Shown: positions 49,457-57,674 of the stretch, in pieces
How positions within the stretch are numbered: position 1 is the stretch's first letter
Layout: every line of letters starts with the position of its first letter
NCBI GenBank assembly: GCA_016125095.1
Contig: WGMK01000015.1
Span: forward strand, 310,001 to 374,000
Source of the DNA: Candidatus Hydrogenedens sp.
GTDB lineage: Bacteria; Hydrogenedentota; Hydrogenedentia; Hydrogenedentales; JAEUWI01
Direction: 5' to 3'
Length of the DNA: 64,000 bases
Translations under genes and position numbers: made by a program
The notes under the pieces: generated by a model
The model's input: only the letters and a program-made list of their open reading frames with translations
What the model was told of the DNA's origin: nothing
Database searches by the model: none

Positions 49457-50176
49457 ATGCTGCTCAAGACCCTCCGCTTCGCCCTAGCCGTGTGCTGCTG
49501 CTGCCTGCTGGCCTCCGCCGAAGAGGCCGCCGCGCCCGTGTCGCCGCCTATCCTGCCCGACACCGGCCCCGGCTGGCGCGAACTCACGCAGGACGATTTC
49601 GTGAACGTGAACTGCGACCCGGACACCTGGAAGTGGGAAGACGGCGTCGTCTACTGCACCGGCAGCCCCGTCGGCGTCATCCGTACGCCGTACAAGGTCA
49701 CCAATCTCGAGCTCTCGCTCGAATGGCGCCACATGAAAAGCGCCGGCAACTCCGGCGTGTTCCTCTGGGTCACCGAGGATTCCGTCGCCGACCTCGGCCG
49801 CAACAAGCTGCCCCACGGCATCGAGGTGCAAATCCTCGACCACGGCTACAAGGAAGAATACGAGAAGGGCGGCCGGAAGGCCGACTGGTTCACCACCAAC
49901 GGCGACGTATTCCCCGTCGGCGTGTCCGACATGAAGCCCTTCCCGCCCGTCGCGCCCGACGGCAAGCGGAGCTTCCCCTCGAAAGAGCTCAGCAAGGGCG
50001 TAGGCGAATGGAACCACTACTACGTCCGCGCCATCAACGGCGAAGTACGCCTTTGGGTGAACGGCGAAGAAGTCTCCGGCGGCACCGGCTGCACCCCCGC
50101 CACCGGCTACCTCGCGCTGGAGTCTGAAGGCTCGCCCATCGAGTTCAAAAACCTCCGCATACGCCAGCTGCCCTGA
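49457..50176 (+). CDS. Secreted DUF1080 (3-keto-disaccharide hydrolase family) protein
   Basis: 239 residues. A signal peptide (MLLKTLRFALAVCCCCLLASAEEA) with a Cys cluster precedes one DUF1080 domain: WRELTQDDFVNVNCDPDTWKWEDGVVYCTG, LELSLEWRHMKSAGNSGVFLW, GIEVQILDH and EWNHYYVRAINGEVRLWVNGEEV are hallmark stretches of this concanavalin-like fold. Some members hydrolyse 3-keto-glycosides after oxidation of sugars by GMC- or Gfo-type oxidoreductases; a GMC pair is present at 15811 but not linked. ATG 49457 has AAAGGA upstream; the frame also opens at a GTG 11 codons earlier. Confidence 0.88.
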   Translation: MLLKTLRFALAVCCCCLLASAEEAAAPVSPPILPDTGPGWRELTQDDFVNVNCDPDTWKWEDGVVYCTGSPVGVIRTPYKVTNLELSLEWRHMKSAGNSGVFLWVTEDSVADLGRNKLPHGIEVQILDHGYKEEYEKGGRKADWFTTNGDVFPVGVSDMKPFPPVAPDGKRSFPSKELSKGVGEWNHYYVRAINGEVRLWVNGEEVSGGTGCTPATGYLALESEGSPIEFKNLRIRQLP

Positions 50177-50192
50177 GCGCGAGGCAATCCCC

Positions 50193-50384
50193 GCAAGATG
50201 GATCCCCGCTTGCGCGAGGATGACAGTGTGGGAGGCGGCTTGGCGCGATGATGTCAGCCGATGGCGGCCCGCACGCTTCTTGGCGCGTGCGTCGAGATAT
50301 ACAGGCGTGAACCGCTGTCGAGTTCCCGAGCATCACCCCGCCCTCCAAATCGTCATCCTCGCGCACGCGGGGACCCATCCTGGC
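50193..50384. repeat. MITE/REPIN-like element, copy B (inverted)
   Basis: About 192 bp. Ends at 50193-50224 and 50352-50383 are inverted copies of the 32-bp terminus. The internal sequence (GCGCCAAGAAGCG on the minus strand) runs opposite to copies A and C. It starts 17 bases after the DUF1080 stop and ends 8 bases before the stop of the GIY-YIG gene. Confidence 0.78.
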
Positions 50385-50391
50385 GCGGCGA

Positions 50392-50694
50392 TTACGCTTC
50401 CCCCAAAATCTCCGGAGCGAGGTCGCGCCATTCAGGATTGTCTTGTTCGATCAGTTCGATCTTCCACGCGCGGTTCCACTTCTTGAGCTGCTTCTCGCGT
50501 TCAATCATCACCGACATATCCGAATCGCTCTCGTGATACACGAGCATCTTCACGTTGTACTTCTTCGTGAAGCCGGGGATGCGTCCCTCACGGTGCTCAA
50601 GCAACCGTCGCTCCAGGTCGCTCGTCACCCCGATGTAGAGCGTGCCGTTCCGTTTGCTCGCGAGGATATAGACCGTCGGCTCGCGGCTGTCCAT
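50392..50694 (-). CDS. GIY-YIG nuclease-domain protein
   Basis: 100 residues, a single-domain GIY-YIG protein of the UPF0213/YhbQ kind. The GIY-YIG strands are VYILASKRNG (8-17) and LYIG (19-22), the Arg is in DLERRLLEHR (~27-36), and the C-terminal half has the catalytic Glu candidate in MIEREKQLKKWNRAWKIELIEQDNPEWRDL. Whether these small proteins cut DNA is unclear. The gene is bracketed by inverted copies of one ~190-bp repeat (B 8 bases downstream of the stop, C 66 bases upstream of the start), and its promoter lies at the edge of copy C. GGAGG is 8 bases before the ATG. Confidence 0.88.
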   Translation of the reverse strand: MDSREPTVYILASKRNGTLYIGVTSDLERRLLEHREGRIPGFTKKYNVKMLVYHESDSDMSVMIEREKQLKKWNRAWKIELIEQDNPEWRDLAPEILGEA

Positions 50695-50734
50695 GGCGAT
50701 GCCCTCCCGTAGCCCGCACTGCTGGCCGCAATCG

Positions 50735-50763
50735 ATACTAGTGTGTTACATCGATTGCATCAA
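50735..50763 (-). promoter_or_regulatory. GIY-YIG gene promoter with -35 box on the end of repeat copy C
   Basis: Minus strand: TTGATG (50763-50758) and TAGTAT (50740-50735) are 17 bases apart. The first four bases of the -35 box (TTGA, 50763-50760) are the terminal bases of the repeat; the last two are flanking DNA. The leader to ATG 50694 is about 34 bases. Confidence 0.6.
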
Positions 50764-50949
50764 GATGGGTCCCCGCGTTCGCGAGGATGACGATTTGGGG
50801 GGCGAGGTTTGGCACGGGTTTTCTATGGCAGTTGGAGCGTAGAATCTTGACGCATGCGCCAAGAAGCGTACGGGCCGAAATTGGCTGGTATCATCGCGCC
50901 GCGCCGCCCTCCACACTGTCATCCTCGCGAACGCGGGGACCCATCTTGA
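50760..50949. repeat. MITE/REPIN-like element, copy C (intact)
   Basis: 190 bp with perfect 32-bp terminal inverted repeats (50760-50791 and 50918-50949) that begin TCAAGATGGG and read inward to GAGGATGAC. It is the best-preserved copy. Same orientation as copy A and opposite to copy B. It occupies most of the 330-base gap upstream of the 51025 gene; no open frame in it looks real. Each terminus also folds on itself (CCCCGCG-TT-CGCG). Confidence 0.85.
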
Positions 50950-51024
50950 CGCACCCCCCTACCATTCGGGTCTGCGCATCCAAGAACATGCTATCGTGTG
51001 GGTAAACGACCAAGGAGCAGGGCC

Positions 51025-52506
51025 ATGGCGGTTACGGAGCAGGACACCATTCGCACGGGGGCGGAGTATATCGAGAGTCTGCGCGGGCGGAATCTGAACG
51101 TCTACTTTCTGGGCGAGCGCGTGGCGGAGCCGGTGGATCATCCGGTCATCCGGCCGTCAATCAACGCGGTGGCGGAAACGTACGACCTCGCGGTGGAGCG
51201 GCCGGAATTGGCGACGGCGCTCTCCCCTATCACCGGCGAGCGGGTGAACCGGTTTCTGCATGTGTGCGGCAGCGTAGACGATGTGGTGCAGCAGAACCAG
51301 ATGCAGCGCGAGCTCGGCCGCCGCACGGGCACCTGCTTTCAGCGCTGCGTGGGCATGGATGCGCTGAATTCGCTGCACTCTGTGACGTATGAAATCGACG
51401 CGGCGCACGGCACGGGCTACCATGCACGGCTGCTGGCGTTTATCGAGGAGGCGCAGCGGCGCAATGTGGTGATTGGCGGGGCGATGACGGACCCCAAGGG
51501 CGATCGCTCGAAGGCGCCGCACCAGCAGGACGACCCCGATCTGTTCATGCGCGTGGTGAAGCGCGACGCCGACGGCATCACCATCCGGGGCGCGAAGGCG
51601 CACCAGACGGGCTGCATCAATTCCCACTGGATGATTGTGATGCCGACGATGCGGCTGGGCGAACACGACCGCGACTTCGCGGTGGTGGGCGCGGTGCCCG
51701 TGGATGCGCCAGGCATTACCTACATCTACGGGCGCCAAAGCTGCGACACGCGCGCGATGGAGCCGGGCGATATCGACCAGGGCAACGCGCAGTATTCGGG
51801 CCAGGAAGCGCTGGTGATTTTCGACGATGTGTTCATTCCGCACGAACGCGTGTTCATGGACGGCGAGTATGAATTCGCCGCGATGCTGGTGGAGCGGTTC
51901 ACCTGCTATCACCGGCGCAGCTATGTGTGCAAGAGCGGCGTGGGCGATGTGCTGCTGGGCGCGGCGGCCGCGGCGGCGGACTACAACGGCGTGCCGAAGG
52001 TCTCGCATATCCGCGATAAGCTGGTGGAGATGGCGCACCGGAACGAGACCATCTACGCGACCGGTATCGCGTCGTCGTACGAGAGCAAGCCGATGGCCTC
52101 GGGCGCGTACCTGTGCAACGACCTGACGGCGAACGTGTGCAAGCACCACGTGACCCAGATCCCCTTCGAACTGGGTCGACTCGCGCAGGACATCGCGGGC
52201 GGATTGGTGGCCACGGCGCCCTCGGAGCAGGACCTGAACCACGAGACGCTCGGACCGCTGGTGCGGAAATTCCTGCAGGGCGCCAGCGGCACCGATCCGG
52301 AAAACCGCCTGCGCATTCTGCGGCTAATCGAGAACATGACGCTGGGCCGGAATGCCGTGGGATACCTCACCGAATCGCTGCACGGCGCAGGATCACCGCA
52401 GGCGCAACGCATTCAAATCGCGCGGCAGATGGACATCGAGGGCAAGAAACAGCTCGCCAAGCGGCTCGCGGGCGTGAAGGAAGAGCGCGACGGCGAGGCC
52501 TCGTAG
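51025..52506 (+). CDS. 4-hydroxybutyryl-CoA dehydratase-like flavo-iron-sulfur enzyme
   Basis: 493 residues of the 4-hydroxyphenylacetate 3-monooxygenase/4-hydroxybutyryl-CoA dehydratase superfamily. The [4Fe-4S] ligand region of the dehydratase is recognisable: Cys104 and Cys108 in TGTCFQRCVG, and His296 with Cys302 in CYHRRSYVCKSGVGDVLLG. The flavin-binding TDPKGDRSKAP and the later GLVATAPSEQDL are also typical. It would dehydrate 4-hydroxybutyryl-CoA to crotonyl-CoA. The His-to-Cys spacing is 6, one less than I recall for the clostridial enzyme, so a related substrate is possible. AAGGAG precedes ATG 51025. No CoA-transferase or reductase is adjacent. Confidence 0.85.
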   Translation: MAVTEQDTIRTGAEYIESLRGRNLNVYFLGERVAEPVDHPVIRPSINAVAETYDLAVERPELATALSPITGERVNRFLHVCGSVDDVVQQNQMQRELGRRTGTCFQRCVGMDALNSLHSVTYEIDAAHGTGYHARLLAFIEEAQRRNVVIGGAMTDPKGDRSKAPHQQDDPDLFMRVVKRDADGITIRGAKAHQTGCINSHWMIVMPTMRLGEHDRDFAVVGAVPVDAPGITYIYGRQSCDTRAMEPGDIDQGNAQYSGQEALVIFDDVFIPHERVFMDGEYEFAAMLVERFTCYHRRSYVCKSGVGDVLLGAAAAAADYNGVPKVSHIRDKLVEMAHRNETIYATGIASSYESKPMASGAYLCNDLTANVCKHHVTQIPFELGRLAQDIAGGLVATAPSEQDLNHETLGPLVRKFLQGASGTDPENRLRILRLIENMTLGRNAVGYLTESLHGAGSPQAQRIQIARQMDIEGKKQLAKRLAGVKEERDGEAS

Positions 52507-52508
52507 CG

Positions 52509-52982
52509 TCACCCCTTCTTCGGTGACACCCACATGGTGATGACGGCGCGGAAGACGAGTTCGCCGTTCCGATCCTCGACGTTCACCGTGACCGGCAGCT
52601 CGGCCGCTTCGTCGAAGGCGGGAATCGGATCGAGCACAGCAGTGGCGGTAAGGCTGGTCGTCGCCTTTTTCAGATACTCGACCGTCATGCCCTTGGGAAT
52701 CCAACGGTGGGAATGCGGCACGGTGACTTCGGTCATGGTGCCGCCCGCCAGTTCCGCCAGGTTGCACATGGCGATGGCGTGCACCGTACCGAGGTGATTC
52801 GTGACACGGCGGCGCTTGGTGAGCGTGGCCACGCAGCGCCCTGGTTCGAGCACCTGAAACCGCGGACGGATGCTGCCGAAGTACGGCGCCTGAAAGCACA
52901 CGAGGCGCGAGTACAGCCACTTGCCGCCCGGCCACGCCGAACATTTCCGCCATGCCTGCAGCGCGAAGTTCTGAGTGCTCAT
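52509..52982 (-). CDS. Hotdog-fold thioesterase-like (DUF4442) protein
   Basis: 157 residues. The hotdog fold pattern is visible: RFQVLEPGRCVATLTKRRRVTNHLGTVHAIAMCNLAELAGGTMTE (key motif NHLGTVHA-x5-LAE) followed by PKGMTVEYLKKATTSLTATAVL and ELVFRAVITMWVSPKKG. Members of this group hydrolyse acyl-CoA or bind it. ATG 52982 has GGAGGAAACAG immediately upstream; a further 49 open codons do not look coding. It is the last gene of the TetR-RND run, 61 bases after the 477-residue membrane protein, and converges with the 4-hydroxybutyryl-CoA dehydratase-like gene (2-base gap). Confidence 0.85.
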   Translation of the reverse strand: MSTQNFALQAWRKCSAWPGGKWLYSRLVCFQAPYFGSIRPRFQVLEPGRCVATLTKRRRVTNHLGTVHAIAMCNLAELAGGTMTEVTVPHSHRWIPKGMTVEYLKKATTSLTATAVLDPIPAFDEAAELPVTVNVEDRNGELVFRAVITMWVSPKKG

Positions 52983-53043
52983 CCCTGTTTCCTCCGAGGC
53001 AAGGGAACACGATTTCCGGTCCTTCTTGCAAGAACGCGCGCGG

Positions 53044-54477
53044 TCAGTCTTCGTCCGTGTCGGAAACCGGCATCGGCCGGAAGCGCACCCAAGTGAGTAC
53101 AGCAATGGCCGCAGCCACGACCAGGGCAAGCCCTACGCGATCCGGCGTGAATGGATTGAAGTGCGCGCTGAGCACCGCGGCACGCTCGGCATCGGGGTGC
53201 TTGGCGGCCGCCGTGAAGTACCACGCGCCCACCCGGCCGGTCTCGTCCGGCGCGAGCTCGAGCTGTTGCTCAGTCTGCTTGTCGCGCCACCGCGCCACGA
53301 GGTGATAGCGCACATCGGGCGCCACCGGTACGCGACGGAACAGGACGCGCGCGCCGTCCAGATCGGCCGCTTCGCCTTCGCGGATATACAGGCGTTTGCC
53401 TCCGGAAGACAGGACCGCCTCGAGCACTTCGCGGTCGGGCTCGGTGACGGGCAGCGCCGAGCGCACCACCTGCCGCAGCGTAAACAAAGGCTGGCCCGCC
53501 GCCTCAACCACCTGCCCCTCGGCGTATCGCGCGGGTGCAATGCCGGGGATACGCACCCAGGCCGCGCCATCCTCACCCGCATACAACCCGATGACAAACT
53601 CGAAGGCCCCCGGATCATCAAAGCGCACGGCGTACTTGGGATGCGGCTCGTTCGCCTCCACAACGACGGTCTCATCCTGTCCGGCACCCGTAACCTTTAG
53701 CACGAGGCGCGGCGTCTGGCCTTCGCGCCGCTCGACGCGCTCGACCGCCCAAGTGCGCCCGTCGTCCATCTCGGCCCCGGCCCCCGGCGTGAAGCTGTTC
53801 ATCCGCACGGGCGTGCCGCCCTCCGCCACCGTCCACGAGGCCTGCTCCAGATCCTCGTCCGGTGCCTTGGCGGCGGCTTCGGCTTGGTCGGCGGATTTGC
53901 ACCACCGGAACCGCAGCGCCGTGCCGGAATCGAGCGGCAACCAGCGCCCATCCTCCACCAGCAGCACGCTGCGCGCACCCGTCTGTTCCAGCCCGATGGC
54001 CGCCATGGGCCTCCCCCCCGGACGCCGCAGCAGCCCCATCCACGGGCGAACGGCTTCCACGCGCGCCTCGGCCTGACCGGCACGAAGCACCGCACCCTCG
54101 ACCGCCTCTACGGATTGGGCGCTATCCCCACGACCGGCTTCGAGCAAAAAAGTCGGCGGGTACTCGCGCAAGACCTCGACGCTCTCCAGACCAAGCGCAA
54201 AGGGCAGGCGAGTGGTCACGTAGCTGCCTTCCGTATCGAGGCGGCGCTGGGCCGCGGTGGGGATTTCGAGCAGGTCGGGCGGCAGGGCCATGCGCATGCC
54301 GCCGAGCGCCGCGCCGCCAGCAGCCTCGGCCACCACGGTATGCGTCGCACTGCCCTGCGGAATATAGACCTCGCCGTCAAACGCCGTGATGCTGCTGTAC
54401 GCTGCGGCGAAGAGCCCGAAGAGCCCCGCAAGGTACAGCATGTTGAGGTAGGCCCGGATGACGCCTTTGCGCTTCAT
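53044..54477 (-). CDS. Large envelope protein with terminal membrane helices, function unknown
   Basis: 477 residues. One membrane helix at the N-terminus (~10-28, LNMLYLAGLFGLFAAAYSSI) and one near the C-terminus (~445-465, VGLALVVAAAIAVLTWVRF) flank ~400 periplasmic beta-rich residues (LEQTGARSVLLVEDGRWLPLDSG, RFRWCKSADQ, HLVARWRDKQTEQQL). No family is recognised. It lies between the RND pump gene (38 bases upstream) and the thioesterase gene (61 bases downstream), so it may support the pump or monitor the envelope. Confidence 0.75.
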   Translation of the reverse strand: MKRKGVIRAYLNMLYLAGLFGLFAAAYSSITAFDGEVYIPQGSATHTVVAEAAGGAALGGMRMALPPDLLEIPTAAQRRLDTEGSYVTTRLPFALGLESVEVLREYPPTFLLEAGRGDSAQSVEAVEGAVLRAGQAEARVEAVRPWMGLLRRPGGRPMAAIGLEQTGARSVLLVEDGRWLPLDSGTALRFRWCKSADQAEAAAKAPDEDLEQASWTVAEGGTPVRMNSFTPGAGAEMDDGRTWAVERVERREGQTPRLVLKVTGAGQDETVVVEANEPHPKYAVRFDDPGAFEFVIGLYAGEDGAAWVRIPGIAPARYAEGQVVEAAGQPLFTLRQVVRSALPVTEPDREVLEAVLSSGGKRLYIREGEAADLDGARVLFRRVPVAPDVRYHLVARWRDKQTEQQLELAPDETGRVGAWYFTAAAKHPDAERAAVLSAHFNPFTPDRVGLALVVAAAIAVLTWVRFRPMPVSDTDED

Positions 54478-54515
54478 GCCGCGATTATGTCAGATCGGGC
54501 GGCCGATGCGCAGGG

Positions 54516-57500
54516 CTATTCGGCGGCGGGCGCCTCGGAACCCGCGAGCTTGCGAAGTGTACGCATCGAAAAGAAATCCGACACGCTCGAGGTGAGGCTG
54601 TAGAGTACCGGCACGACGACCAGCGTAAGCACGGTAGCGAAGGCCAGGCCGAAGATGACCGCCGTGGCCATAGGCCCCCAGTACTGGCTCGATTCGCCGC
54701 CGACAATCCAGACGCCGTTGAAGAAGTCGTAGCTCACGCCCATGGCCATGGGAATCAGCCCGAGAATGGTAGTCACGGCGGTAAGCATCACCGGCCGGAA
54801 GCGGGTGGTACCCGCGTCGACGATGGCTTCCTCCGCCGTGGCGCCCTCGGCCCGCCGCTGGTTGATGAAGTCGATCAGCACGATGGCGTTGTTCACCACG
54901 ACGCCCGCGAGGCTGATGCAGCCGATACCGGTCATGAGCACGCTGAAGCGCATGTCGAACAGGTACAGCCCCAGAAACACCCCCGCCAGCGAAAGGATGA
55001 CGGAACTCATAATAATGAGCGGCTGGATGATGGAATTGAACTGGGCGATGAGAATGAGCGCGATGAGGAACAAGGCGATGATGAAGGCATTAAACAGGAA
55101 GGCCTGGGTCTCTTCGAGGTCCTCGTTTTCGCCGGTATAGCGCAGGCTATAGCCCGGCGGCAGGCGGAAGTTCTCGAGCGCCTTGCTCACGTCGGCCAGC
55201 ACTTCGGGCCCCGTGCGCTGCTCGTCTACCTGGGCCGACACGGTGATGGTGCGCTTGCGGTCGATGCGGCGGATGAACCCGACGCCCGACGCCTGCTGCA
55301 AGTCGGCTACGGCCGAGAAGGGAATCGCCTGGCCGTTCAGGTTCACCAGCGTCATCGCCTCGATGTTGGACAGATCCTTCTTGAAGGATTCGGGGAAGCG
55401 CACCACGACGTCGTACTCTTCGTCGCCCTCGCGGTAGTCCCCCGCCTTGCGCCCGTTGATCGCCGCCTGTACCGTCTGGCCGATGAACTGGGTATTCAGC
55501 CCCAGCATGAGCGCCTGCTGCCGGTCGACGTTCACCCGGATTTCCGGCTTGCCCTGGTCGTAGTCGTCGCGCACGTTGAAGGTGTTGGGCACCGTCTTGA
55601 CGATGTCCTGCACTTCCTGCGCCAGCTGCACCAGCACGTCGAAATCGGGCCCGGAAATTTCCACGTTCACCGGCGGACCGGTCTCGGGCCCCTCCTCCTC
55701 TTCCTCGACCGTGATGTCCGCGCCGGTGAGATCTCCAAACCGCCCGCGCACGCTTTCGAGAATGTGCGACGGCAACTCCTTCGATTCCGACAACTTCGGG
55801 AAGTCGATGGTCACGCGGCCGATGTTGCTCTCGCCGCGGTCGCCCCCGCCGCCGTCGTTCGAGAAGGCGCCCAGTGACCCGACGCTGGCGAGCGTGTAGT
55901 CGATCTTGCCGCTGAGGTCGCCCAGCCGCGATTCGATGGTGCGGATGAGATTGTCCGTCACATCGAGGCTTTGGCCTTGGGGGCCGTCTACGTCAACCAC
56001 CGCGCGCACCGGCTCGGTCGTTGGCTCGAACTCGATGACGGCCTGCGTGATGTAGGTGATGGAAATCACGACCAGCAGCGTGGCGGCCAGCGTGACCGTG
56101 GGCAGGCGCCAGCGCAGCGCGAAGCGGAGCAGCCCGATGTAGGCCGTAATGATGAACGACTGTCGGAGCTTGGTCTCCGTGGCCTTTTTTCGGGGGCCAC
56201 GCATGAAAATGGAAGCGAGTGCGGGATTGACGATGAGGCCCACGAAGAGCGAGCCGAGCAGCGAGAACGTAAGCGTCTGCGGCAGGTACTTCATGAACTC
56301 GCCCCAGATGCCCGGCCAGAAGAACATGGGCGCGAAGGCCGCGACCGTGGTCACGGTGGACGCGGCAATCGGCCAGGCCACCTCGCTCGCGCCGCGCTTG
56401 GACGCCTCAATGCGCCCGAGCCCGAGCTGCATGTGGCGGTAGATGTTCTCGACGATCACGATGCCGTTGTCGACCAGCATGCCGAGCGCGAGCATGAGAC
56501 TGAACAGCACCACCATGTTCAGCGTAGTGCCGATGAGGTGCAGCCCGATGAACGTCAGCAGCATGCTGACCGGAATCGCGAGCGCCACGAAGATTGCATT
56601 CATGAAACCAAGGAACACGAAGATGACCGCAAGCACCAGGATGAGACCGCTGAGGATGCTGTTCTCGAGCTCGGCGATCATGTCTCGGATTTCGACCGAC
56701 TGGTCCATGATGACGTCGAGTTGAATGCCCGCGGGCAGAACGCCGTCGGACTCCGCCACCAGCGCGGCCACCTTGTCGGAAATCGCGATGATGCTTTCGC
56801 CGGAGCGCTTCGACACCGCGAGCGTGACCGCCTCCTCGTCGTCGAGCCGGGACATGGTCTCGATTTCCTTGAAGCCGTCGACCACCCGGGCGATATCGCG
56901 CATGTACACCACGCCCTGAGGCGAGGTCTTCACGACAAGGTCTTCGATTTCGGCGGCGGATTCGAATTCGCCCGGCACGCGGATGAGGTACTTCGCACCC
57001 GCAAGTTCGACGGAGCCGGCCGGCGTGTTCACATTCTCCACCCGCGCCAGCTGCACCAGGTCGGCCATGGACACGCCATATTCGCCCGCGCGCGTGGGGT
57101 CCACGATAATCTGGATTTCGCGCTCGACCTTGCCGGTCACCTTTACATCGAGCACGCCGCGGATGGACTCGATCTCGTCTTCGAGTTCGTCGGCCACCTG
57201 GGTGAGCATGGGTAGCCCCACCTTGCCGCGGAGCGAGAGATACATAATTGGGAATTCCGAGAAGTTAATCTCGCGGATGGTCGCATCGTCGGCCTCGGTG
57301 GGCAGCTCCGACTTCGCCTGATCCACCTTGTCGCGCACCTTCTGCAGGGCGGTGTCGATATCGATGGACGGCTCGAACTCAATCTGGATGCTCGAAATGC
57401 CCTCGGCGCTGTACGACGTGATTTCGCGCACGTCGTTGATGCCGGTCAATTCGCGCTCGATGGGAATGGTGAGCAGCGTTTCGATATCGGAAGGCGACAC

Positions 57501-57659
57501 GCCCTCGTACGTGGTCGTGACGATAATCCGGGGGATGATGATCTCCGGATACTTTTCGCGCGGCATGCCGAAATAACTGGTGAAGCCCGCGAAGGTGATG
57601 AGCAGCAGCGACACGAGGACCGTGGTGCTGCGGTTGATGGCTGCGTCGGTTACGACCAT
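54516..57659 (-). CDS. RND-family efflux pump inner-membrane transporter
   Basis: 1047 residues, the size of AcrB/MexB-type pumps. It shows the 2 x 6 helix plan: TM1 at residues ~10-30, TM2-6 at ~330-490, TM7 at ~530 and TM8-12 at ~850-1025, with two periplasmic loops. Typical motifs include PREKYPEI, the TM4 GMLVDNGIVIVENIYRH (with one Asp, not the Asp-Asp pair of AcrB) and TM10 AGVVVNNAIVLIDFINQRR. It is driven by proton motive force to export lipophilic compounds with the MFP and a TolC-like partner (not in the window). It starts 15 bases after the MFP stop. Confidence 0.93.
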   Translation of the reverse strand: MVVTDAAINRSTTVLVSLLLITFAGFTSYFGMPREKYPEIIIPRIIVTTTYEGVSPSDIETLLTIPIERELTGINDVREITSYSAEGISSIQIEFEPSIDIDTALQKVRDKVDQAKSELPTEADDATIREINFSEFPIMYLSLRGKVGLPMLTQVADELEDEIESIRGVLDVKVTGKVEREIQIIVDPTRAGEYGVSMADLVQLARVENVNTPAGSVELAGAKYLIRVPGEFESAAEIEDLVVKTSPQGVVYMRDIARVVDGFKEIETMSRLDDEEAVTLAVSKRSGESIIAISDKVAALVAESDGVLPAGIQLDVIMDQSVEIRDMIAELENSILSGLILVLAVIFVFLGFMNAIFVALAIPVSMLLTFIGLHLIGTTLNMVVLFSLMLALGMLVDNGIVIVENIYRHMQLGLGRIEASKRGASEVAWPIAASTVTTVAAFAPMFFWPGIWGEFMKYLPQTLTFSLLGSLFVGLIVNPALASIFMRGPRKKATETKLRQSFIITAYIGLLRFALRWRLPTVTLAATLLVVISITYITQAVIEFEPTTEPVRAVVDVDGPQGQSLDVTDNLIRTIESRLGDLSGKIDYTLASVGSLGAFSNDGGGGDRGESNIGRVTIDFPKLSESKELPSHILESVRGRFGDLTGADITVEEEEEGPETGPPVNVEISGPDFDVLVQLAQEVQDIVKTVPNTFNVRDDYDQGKPEIRVNVDRQQALMLGLNTQFIGQTVQAAINGRKAGDYREGDEEYDVVVRFPESFKKDLSNIEAMTLVNLNGQAIPFSAVADLQQASGVGFIRRIDRKRTITVSAQVDEQRTGPEVLADVSKALENFRLPPGYSLRYTGENEDLEETQAFLFNAFIIALFLIALILIAQFNSIIQPLIIMSSVILSLAGVFLGLYLFDMRFSVLMTGIGCISLAGVVVNNAIVLIDFINQRRAEGATAEEAIVDAGTTRFRPVMLTAVTTILGLIPMAMGVSYDFFNGVWIVGGESSQYWGPMATAVIFGLAFATVLTLVVVPVLYSLTSSVSDFFSMRTLRKLAGSEAPAAE

Positions 57660-57674
57660 GGGGCGTGCGCGCGC

